Source: Cellulomonas sp. (lineage in GTDB: Bacteria > Actinomycetota > Actinomycetes > Actinomycetales > Cellulomonadaceae). Taken from it: a stretch of 10,251 nt of DNA. This document shows positions 5,915 to 10,251 of this stretch, piece after piece. Made by a program: the position numbers and the translations under genes. Numbering within the stretch: position 1 is the first letter of the stretch; each line of letters starts with the position of its first letter. The DNA lies in contig JAPSIJ010000058.1 of the NCBI GenBank assembly GCA_031178805.1, positions 1 to 10,251 on the forward strand, given 5' to 3'. The notes beneath the pieces are model-generated. The model saw only the letters and a list, made by a program, of their open reading frames with translations. It made no database searches and was not told where the DNA came from.

Positions 5915-6874
5915 ATGACGACCACGACCCCCGCCCAGCCCACGGAGAGCTCCGCCTCCCTGCGCGAGCTCCTGCAGACCAACGACGCCCGCCGGCGCCG
6001 CACCGACATCACGATGCGCGTGCTGATCACCGCCGCGTTCGTCGTCGCGATGCTGCCGCTGCTGTCGCTGACCTACACGGTCGTGTCCAAGGGCATCGGC
6101 CGCCTGGACGCCTACTTCCTGCTCAACTCCATGCGCGGCGTGTTCGGCGGCATGGACGCGGGCGGCATCTACCACGCGATCGTCGGCACCCTGGAGATCA
6201 CGCTGTTCGCGGCGCTGATCTCCGTGCCGATCGGCCTGCTCGCCGCGATCTACCTGGTCGAGTACGGCGGCGGCAAGCCGCTGGCGAAGCTCATCACCTT
6301 CCTGGTCGACGTCATGACCGGCATCCCGTCGATCGTCGCGGGCCTGTTCGCCTACGCGCTGTTCGCGCTGCTGCTCGGCCCCGGCGCGAAGTTCGGCGCG
6401 ATCGGCTCGGTCGCGCTGTCGGTGCTGATGATCCCCGTGGTCATCCGGTCCAGCGAGGAGATGCTGCGGCTCGTCCCGAACGAGCTGCGCGAGGCGTCGC
6501 TGGCGCTGGGCGTGCCGCGCTGGCTGACCATCATCAAGGTCGTGCTGCGCACCTCGGTCGCCGGCCTGACCACCGGCGTGATGCTCGCGATCGCCCGCGT
6601 GATCGGCGAGACCGCGCCGCTGCTGCTCACCGTCGGCGTCGTCGACTCGATCAACTTCAACCTGTTCGAGGGCCGCATGATGACCCTCCCGGTGTACGTG
6701 TACCGGCAGTACGCTCAGGGTCTGGTCCCGTGCGCCGAGGGCGACGCCGCCTGCATCCCGGACATCAACGTCCAGCGCGCCTGGGCGGCCGCCCTCACCC
6801 TGTTCCTCATCGTGATGGTGCTGAACCTCATCGGCCGCCTGGTCAGCCGGTTCTTCGCCCCGAAGATCCGCTGA
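5915..6874 (+). CDS. pstA: Phosphate ABC transporter permease PstA
   Basis: PstA is the second membrane subunit, pairing with PstC to form the phosphate channel. The 319-residue product has a hydrophilic N-terminal stretch of about 35 residues (ending in the Arg-rich DARRRRTD) and then about six membrane helices. The signature MTGIPSIVAGLFAYALF and the EAA loop LREASLALGVPRWLTIIKVVLP-like segment (here ending VVLR) are present, followed by ARVIGETAPLLLTVG. Between the last two helices lies a loop with two cysteines (PCAEGDAACIPD), possibly a disulfide on the outer face. ATG at 5915 lies one base after the pstC stop; the ribosome site is weak (GGGGG), so translation is likely coupled to pstC. 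Confidence 0.96.
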   Translation: MTTTTPAQPTESSASLRELLQTNDARRRRTDITMRVLITAAFVVAMLPLLSLTYTVVSKGIGRLDAYFLLNSMRGVFGGMDAGGIYHAIVGTLEITLFAALISVPIGLLAAIYLVEYGGGKPLAKLITFLVDVMTGIPSIVAGLFAYALFALLLGPGAKFGAIGSVALSVLMIPVVIRSSEEMLRLVPNELREASLALGVPRWLTIIKVVLRTSVAGLTTGVMLAIARVIGETAPLLLTVGVVDSINFNLFEGRMMTLPVYVYRQYAQGLVPCAEGDAACIPDINVQRAWAAALTLFLIVMVLNLIGRLVSRFFAPKIR

Positions 6875-6880
6875 CCGCGG

Positions 6881-6907
6881 CCCCACCACCTCCCCCCTCC
6901 CGCCCCA
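6881..6907 (+). other. C-rich, G-poor leader before pstB
   Basis: Twenty-six of 27 bases are C, A or T, with C in the large majority and a single G, between the pstA stop and the AAGGAGA ribosome site of pstB. It resembles the tract before pstC. A role in keeping the ribosome site open or in Rho loading is inferred only. Confidence 0.4.
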
Positions 6908-6926
6908 GACCAAGGAGACGACCGAG

Positions 6927-7706
6927 ATGGCTCAGCGCATCGACGTCAAGGACCTGAACATCTTCTACGGCAGCTTCCGCGCCGTGGCCGACGTGAACAT
7001 GGCCATCGAGCCCCGCTCGGTCACCGCGTTCATCGGCCCGTCGGGCTGCGGCAAGTCGACCTTCCTGCGCACGCTCAACCGCATGCACGAGGTCATCCCC
7101 GGCGCGCGCGTCGAGGGCACCGTCGCCGTCGAGGGCGTCGACCTCTACGGCAGCGAGATCGACCCGGTGGCCGTGCGCCGCCAGGTCGGCATGGTGTTCC
7201 AGCGCCCCAACCCGTTCCCCACGATGTCGATCGCGGAGAACGTGCTGGCCGGCCTGCGGCTGAACAACCGCAAGATCTCCAAGGGCGACGCCAACGACCT
7301 GGTCGAGCAGTCCCTGCGCGGCGCGAACCTGTGGAACGAGGTCAAGGACCGCCTCGACCGCCCGGGCTCCGGCCTGTCCGGCGGCCAGCAGCAGCGCCTC
7401 TGCATCGCCCGCGCCATCGCGGTCAAGCCGCAGGTGCTGCTGATGGACGAGCCGTGCTCCGCGCTCGACCCGATCTCGACCCTCGCCATCGAGGACCTGA
7501 TCGCCGAGCTGAAGTCGCAGTACACGATCGTGATCGTCACCCACAACATGCAGCAGGCGGCGCGCGTCTCCGAGAAGACGGCGTTCTTCAACATCGCCGG
7601 CACCGGCCAGCCCGGCCGGCTGATCGAGATCGACGACACCGCCACCATGTTCTCGTCGCCGAAGGAGCAGGCGACCGAGGACTACATCTCCGGCCGCTTC
7701 GGCTGA
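6927..7706 (+). CDS. pstB: Phosphate ABC transporter ATP-binding protein PstB
   Basis: PstB is the cytoplasmic ATPase that powers phosphate import through PstCA. The product is 259 residues, the usual length. In order it shows Walker A GPSGCGKST (37-45, Lys43), Q-loop MVFQRPNPFP, ABC signature LSGGQQQRL (from 150), Walker B VLLMDEP (170-176, catalytic Glu175) and the H-loop THNMQQA (His206). The segment FQRPNPFPTMSIAENV and the ending EDYISGRFG are typical of PstB rather than other ABC ATPases. ATG at 6927 is preceded by AAGGAGA at good distance, the strongest ribosome site in the operon. It is the last gene of pstSCAB, followed by tandem hairpins. Confidence 0.98.
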   Translation: MAQRIDVKDLNIFYGSFRAVADVNMAIEPRSVTAFIGPSGCGKSTFLRTLNRMHEVIPGARVEGTVAVEGVDLYGSEIDPVAVRRQVGMVFQRPNPFPTMSIAENVLAGLRLNNRKISKGDANDLVEQSLRGANLWNEVKDRLDRPGSGLSGGQQQRLCIARAIAVKPQVLLMDEPCSALDPISTLAIEDLIAELKSQYTIVIVTHNMQQAARVSEKTAFFNIAGTGQPGRLIEIDDTATMFSSPKEQATEDYISGRFG

Positions 7707-7722
7707 GCCGCGGGGGGTCCGC

Positions 7723-7756
7723 CGGGGCGACGTGACGGGAGGGGAGCGTCGCCCCG
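7723..7756 (+). terminator. Hairpin after pstB (first of two)
   Basis: A 10-bp GC stem (7723-7732 with 7747-7756) with a 14-base purine-rich loop begins 16 bases after the pstB stop. There is no T-tract. Together with the stronger hairpin downstream it probably ends the pst operon. Confidence 0.55.
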
Positions 7757-7772
7757 CGGGGGCCGGTACGAC

Positions 7773-7806
7773 GCAGGCCCCGTCCGGGTGACCGGACGGG
7801 GCCTGC
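7773..7806. terminator. Bidirectional terminator between pstB and the lipoprotein gene
   Basis: A perfect 15-bp stem (7773-7787 with 7792-7806) is closed on a GTGA loop, which as RNA is a GNRA-type tetraloop (GUGA); on the other strand the loop is TCAC. It lies 29 bases beyond the lipoprotein gene's stop (minus) and 66 beyond pstB, so it can serve both converging transcripts. No U-tract follows. Confidence 0.85.
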
Positions 7807-7835
7807 TGCGTGCTCGGGGGCGGCGCCAGGGCGGG

Positions 7836-8426
7836 TCAGCCCTGCGCGTCCTCGGCGTCCTCGGTCGTGCTGGCCTCCTCGTCGCCCGCCACGCCCGTGG
7901 CCGGGGCGCTCTCGGAGGCCGACGGGGCGGGCTCCGGGCTCGCCGTGGCGGAGGGCTCGGGCTGGGGCACCAGGTCCGCGTACTCGGGCAGCGTGCCGTC
8001 GAGCACCGGCACCGGCACGGTGGTCTCGCCGGCCGCCGCAGTGCTCAGGGTCAGGTCGGCGGTCGCGCCCGGCGGGGCCGGGGTCGGCAGCACGACGTCC
8101 TCGCCCTCGGAGCCGCCGAGCAGCACCGTCCGGCCCGCCTCGACGCGGATCCGCTCGGAGCCGCCGGTCGTGCCCAGCTCGACGGTCAGGTCCTCGTCGC
8201 CGCGGTTGCTCAGCGCGCCCTGCAGGGCACCCGGCTCGTCGGCGGCGGCCGCGACGAGCATGAGGTTCTCCGCGGTCAGGTCGCCGAGCGTCGTGCGCAC
8301 GCCGTCGGACGCGGCGTAGGCCACCTCCGTGGTGATCGGGTTCGTCGCCGAGCAGCCGGACAGCAGCGCCGCCAGGACGACGGCGCCGGCGGCGACGGGA
8401 CGGGCGGACGTGCGGCTGCGGGCCAC
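7836..8426 (-). CDS. LpqE-like secreted lipoprotein
   Basis: The function of this 196-residue envelope lipoprotein is unknown. A signal peptide (ARSRTSARPVAAGAVVLAALL) ends in the lipobox LSGC, with lipidated Cys25. A domain of about 110 residues rich in alternating hydrophobic and Gly/Thr residues suggests a beta-sandwich (SNRGDEDLTVELGTTGGSERIRV and onward). Residues from about 155 are a low-complexity Pro/Ser/Ala/Glu tail (EPSATASPEPAPSASES). The GTG start at 8426 has GAGGAG seven bases upstream. In M. tuberculosis lpqE (Rv3584) lies divergent to carD (Rv3583c), and this gene holds the same position. The LpqE assignment rests on that position and architecture, not on a confident alignment, so I give no symbol. 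A copper-chaperone-like (PCuAC) fold is possible, but no His/Met metal motif is visible. Confidence 0.85.
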   Translation of the reverse strand: MARSRTSARPVAAGAVVLAALLSGCSATNPITTEVAYAASDGVRTTLGDLTAENLMLVAAAADEPGALQGALSNRGDEDLTVELGTTGGSERIRVEAGRTVLLGGSEGEDVVLPTPAPPGATADLTLSTAAAGETTVPVPVLDGTLPEYADLVPQPEPSATASPEPAPSASESAPATGVAGDEEASTTEDAEDAQG

Positions 8427-8476
8427 GGTGAGCTCCTCGGTGCGGTGGTGCCGGTGCGGCGGACGACGGGGGGTCG

Positions 8477-8499
8477 CGCGCGCGGGACGCCCGCGCGCG
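8477..8499 (-). repeat. CG-alternating hairpin in the lipoprotein gene leader
   Basis: A 10-bp inverted repeat (8477-8486 with 8490-8499) has a three-base loop, and most of the stem is alternating C and G. If transcription starts near 8503 it would form at the very 5' end of the lipoprotein mRNA, possibly as a stabiliser. Alternating CG of this length can also adopt Z-form under supercoiling. Confidence 0.5.
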
Positions 8500-8509
8500 T
8501 GCTGGGCCG

Positions 8510-8515
8510 AGCCTA
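8510..8515 (-). promoter_or_regulatory. Candidate -10 for the lipoprotein gene
   Basis: On the minus strand this reads TAGGCT (TANNNT) in a stretch that is otherwise nearly all G and C. It would start transcription near 8503 with a leader of about 77 bases. No -35 is evident; TAGTCT at 8633-8638 is a competing candidate. Confidence 0.3.
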
Positions 8516-8758
8516 CGGGGCGGCGGCGGGGGCGCGCACGGGACGGGTGCCCGTGGGCCGCGCCGGCGGGTGACGGCGCAGGTCAGGGGCGTGCGGGCCG
8601 GCACGCGGGGGTCGCGCGGGGCCCGCGTCGGCAGACTAGCCACCCCGGGAGCCCCGGTGTCCGCGCTCCGCGGCGTGTCGGATCCATGACGTGGCCCGCA
8701 ACGCTCTGACCTGCGCAAACGCAGCAGATCTCCACGAAATCCCCCCGTGGGCGCGTGG

Positions 8759-8764
8759 TAGACT
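8759..8764 (+). promoter_or_regulatory. Extended -10 promoter of carD
   Basis: TGGTAGACT combines a TG extension with a TANNNT -10 hexamer, within the only A-rich part of the region. It predicts a start near 8771 and a leader of about 22 bases carrying the GAAAGGGGA ribosome site. No good -35 is present. It lies inside the longer open frame that begins at 8691, which argues against that earlier start. Confidence 0.6.
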
Positions 8765-8792
8765 GGCCATCCGCGAAAGGGGACACCTGCAG

Positions 8793-9275
8793 ATGACTTT
8801 CACTGTTGGGGAGACGGTTGTCTACCCGCACCACGGTGCAGCGCTGATCGAGGAGATCAAGACCAGGACCATCCGCGGCGAGGACAAGATCTACCTCAAG
8901 CTGAAGGTCGCCCAGGGTGACCTGACCATCGAGGTGCCGGCGGAGAACGTCGACCTCGTGGGTGTGCGCGACGTCGTGGGCCAGGAGGGCCTGGACCGCG
9001 TGTTCGAGGTGCTGCGCGCCCCGTACACCGAGGAGCCGACCAACTGGTCGCGCCGGTACAAGGCCAACCTCGAGAAGCTCGCCTCCGGCGACGTGATCAA
9101 GGTCGCCGAGGTCGTGCGCGACCTGTCCCGCCGGGACGCCGACCGCGGCCTGTCCGCGGGCGAGAAGCGCATGCTCGCCAAGGCGCGCCAGATCCTCGTC
9201 TCGGAGCTCGCGCTCGCCGAGCACACCGAGGAGGAGAAGGCCGAGGCCATCCTCGACGAGGTGCTCGCCTCCTGA
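8793..9275 (+). CDS. carD: RNA polymerase-binding transcription regulator CarD
   Basis: CarD binds the RNA polymerase beta subunit and stabilises the open promoter complex; it is essential in mycobacteria and strongly affects rRNA promoters. The 160-residue product begins MTFTVGETVVYPHHGAALIE, the usual CarD N terminus. An RNAP-interaction domain (about 1-72) is followed by a helical DNA-binding domain with PTNWSRRYKANLEKL, in which Trp85 matches the DNA-wedging Trp85 of M. tuberculosis CarD, and GLSAGEKRMLAKARQILVSELALAE. ATG at 8793 is preceded by GAAAGGGGA nine bases upstream. Position 25 is the conserved Arg, but position 47, Arg in M. tuberculosis CarD, is Glu here (codon GAG at 8931). 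ispD follows after 39 bases, probably in the same transcript. Confidence 0.98.
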   Translation: MTFTVGETVVYPHHGAALIEEIKTRTIRGEDKIYLKLKVAQGDLTIEVPAENVDLVGVRDVVGQEGLDRVFEVLRAPYTEEPTNWSRRYKANLEKLASGDVIKVAEVVRDLSRRDADRGLSAGEKRMLAKARQILVSELALAEHTEEEKAEAILDEVLAS

Positions 9276-9314
9276 TCCCGCGCCGCTGACCCGCGACCGC
9301 CCGGACCGCCCCGC

Positions 9315-10049
9315 GTGGCCACCGCCGCCGTGCTCACGGCCGCCGGCAGCGGCACGCGGCTCGGGCTGCCCGGGCCGAAGGCCCTGGTCGAGCTCGCCGG
9401 GGTCCCGCTGGTCGTCCACGCCGCCCGACGCCTCGCTGCGTCGGGCGTCGTGCTGTCCGTGGTCGTCACCGTGCCGCCGGGCCGCGCCGCGGGCTTCCGG
9501 GCGCTGCTCGGCGGGCCGGTGCGGCCCGGCACCGGCGTGCCCGTGACGGTGGTCGAGGGCGCCGGCTCCCGGCAGGCCTCCGTCGCCGCCGGGCTCGCCG
9601 CGCTCGGCGACGACGTCGACGTGGTGCTCGTGCACGACGCCGCCCGGGCGCTCGCCTCGCCGGGGCTGATCCGCGCCGTCGAGGGCGCCGTCCGCGCCGG
9701 GCACCGCGCCGTCGTGCCCGGGCTGCCCGTCGCCGACACCATCAAGCAGGTCGGCGAGCCCGTCGACGGCGCCGCGCCCGTGGTCGCCACCGTGCCGCGG
9801 GCCAGCATGCGGGCCGTGCAGACCCCGCAGGGCTTCGACCGCGCGCTGCTCGACGCCGCGCACGCCGCCGGCGCGCACCGGGCCGCCTCCGAGGCGACCG
9901 CCGCCACCGACGACGCCGCGCTGGTCGAGGCGCTCGGCGAGCAGGTCTGGGTCGTCCCGGGCGAGGAGTCCGCCATGAAGATCACCACCACCCGCGACCT
10001 CGCCGTCGCCGAGCTGCTGGCCCGCACGGCCGACGGGGCCCGCGCGTGA
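9315..10049 (+). CDS. ispD: 2-C-methyl-D-erythritol 4-phosphate cytidylyltransferase IspD
   Basis: IspD transfers CMP from CTP to methylerythritol phosphate, the third step of the MEP isoprenoid pathway, in the cytoplasm. The 244-residue product has the nucleotide-binding loop AAGSGTRLG (9-17, Arg15) and PKAL with Lys22 near the N terminus, then VLVHDAARAL, VVATVPRASMRAVQTPQGF, ATDDAALVE and the C-terminal KITTTRDLAVAE (usually KITTPEDL). The GTG at 9315 gives the normal family N terminus but has no recognisable ribosome site, and the 39-base gap after carD is almost entirely G and C. Translation may depend on reinitiation after carD. ispF overlaps its stop by four bases, as expected for consecutive pathway genes. 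Confidence 0.96.
   Translation: MATAAVLTAAGSGTRLGLPGPKALVELAGVPLVVHAARRLAASGVVLSVVVTVPPGRAAGFRALLGGPVRPGTGVPVTVVEGAGSRQASVAAGLAALGDDVDVVLVHDAARALASPGLIRAVEGAVRAGHRAVVPGLPVADTIKQVGEPVDGAAPVVATVPRASMRAVQTPQGFDRALLDAAHAAGAHRAASEATAATDDAALVEALGEQVWVVPGEESAMKITTTRDLAVAELLARTADGARA
9422..9447 (+). repeat. Hairpin inside the 5' part of ispD
   Basis: A perfect 10-bp stem (9422-9431 with 9438-9447) with a six-base loop encodes part of the ARRLAASGVV segment. It lies about 110 bases into the gene. Such repeats arise by chance in DNA this GC-rich; any effect on translation is speculative. Confidence 0.5.
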
Positions 10050-10251
10050 CCGGGCTGCCGCGCACCGGGATCGGCGTGGACGTGCACGCCTACGCGCCCG
10101 ACCCCGCCCCGGACGCCGTGCTGCACCTCGCCGGGCTCGCCTGGCCGGGGGAGCGGCCGCTCGCCGGGCACTCCGACGCCGACGTCGCCGCGCACGCCGC
10201 CGCGGACGCCCTGCTGTCGGCCGCCGGCGTCGGGGACCTCGGGTCCGTGTT
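10046..10251 (+). CDS. ispF: 2-C-methyl-D-erythritol 2,4-cyclodiphosphate synthase IspF (3' truncated)
   Basis: IspF cyclises CDP-methylerythritol 2-phosphate with release of CMP, two steps after IspD in the MEP pathway. Only the first 68 or so residues are in the window. They carry the metal-binding GIGVDVHAY (Asp and His ligands), LAGHSDADVAAHAAADALL (third ligand His) and GDLGSVF, all near the family's usual positions. The usual family length is about 155-160 residues. The GTG start at 10046 overlaps the ispD stop in the four-base GTGA arrangement, so the genes are translationally coupled rather than fused as in some proteobacteria. Confidence 0.95.
   Translation, partial: MTGLPRTGIGVDVHAYAPDPAPDAVLHLAGLAWPGERPLAGHSDADVAAHAAADALLSAAGVGDLGSV

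Larger units (their letters stand above)
8427..8792. other. Divergent intergenic region between the lipoprotein gene and carD
   Basis: No convincing gene lies in these 366 bases. The left two thirds (to about 8690) is extremely GC-rich with several self-complementary segments, including 8477-8499, GCGTGC/GCACGC at about 8590-8606 and CGCGGG/CCCGCG near 8614-8627. It also holds minus-strand -10-like hexamers at 8510-8515 and 8633-8638 (TAGTCT). The right part (8700-8765) is noticeably A-richer and contains the carD promoter. The long leader for either gene may be regulatory, but no known riboswitch is recognised. Confidence 0.6.

Noticed and set aside
3631..6030. A 799-codon open frame on the minus strand across pstS and pstC
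   Set aside because: It is antisense to well-identified pst genes, is Gly/Arg/Asp-rich low complexity, matches no family I know, and is the expected by-product of very high GC third positions.
7788..7792. A riboswitch or structured RNA in the pstB-lipoprotein gap
   Set aside because: The two hairpins are simple stems at the convergent ends of two genes; terminators explain them fully.
8711..8724. CTGCG-CAAA-CGCAG mini-hairpin upstream of carD as an operator
   Set aside because: Five-bp stems are frequent by chance in such sequence and it matches no operator I recognise; it is noted but not called.
8691..8792. Upstream in-frame start for carD at 8691, adding 34 residues
   Set aside because: The added segment is not CarD-like and has no good ribosome site, and the probable carD promoter (TGGTAGACT at 8756-8764) lies within it. 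MTFTVGETVVYPHHG is the standard start.

Overview
The window is a very GC-rich actinobacterial chromosome segment. GTG starts are common, third codon positions are almost all G or C, and there are PHO-box-like GTTCACC repeats, a probable leaderless promoter, a SenX3/RegX3-type two-component system and a CarD gene. The protein sequences look most like a high-GC Micrococcales member, with Cellulomonadaceae as my best guess. Nothing here looks mobile: I see no insertion sequence, integrase, tRNA, rRNA or CRISPR array.

Layout. (1) The window opens inside gpmA (2,3-BPG-dependent phosphoglycerate mutase), which ends at a perfect palindromic hairpin shared with convergent phoU. (2) phoU (minus) and senX3-regX3 (plus) diverge from a 192-bp control region holding four GGTGAAC/GTTCACC elements. 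(3) regX3 is followed by a 181-bp regulatory region with a CRP/GlxR-like palindrome, a PHO-box array in 11-bp register and a candidate -10, and then by pstS-pstC-pstA-pstB. Two strong hairpins and a C-rich tract separate pstS from pstC. (4) After tandem hairpins comes a convergent lipoprotein gene resembling LpqE. (5) A GC-rich divergent intergenic region of 366 bp separates it from carD. (6) carD is followed by ispD and a partial ispF (MEP isoprenoid pathway).

How it works together. PstS captures phosphate outside the membrane, PstC/PstA form the channel and PstB supplies ATP hydrolysis. PhoU couples transporter state to the SenX3 kinase, and RegX3 binds the GTTCACC repeats upstream of phoU/senX3 and pstS. 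The uptake machine and its whole sensory circuit are therefore contiguous, with apparent feedback at both promoters. The lpqE-carD-ispD-ispF block is an essential-gene neighbourhood known from mycobacteria and is probably regulated separately.

No wholly new system is visible; the gene content is conserved. The items most worth following up are regulatory or residue-level: the PHO-box geometry, the CRP-like site upstream of pstS, the pstS-pstC hairpin pair, and a CarD with Glu at position 47, where the M. tuberculosis protein has an RNA-polymerase-contacting Arg.
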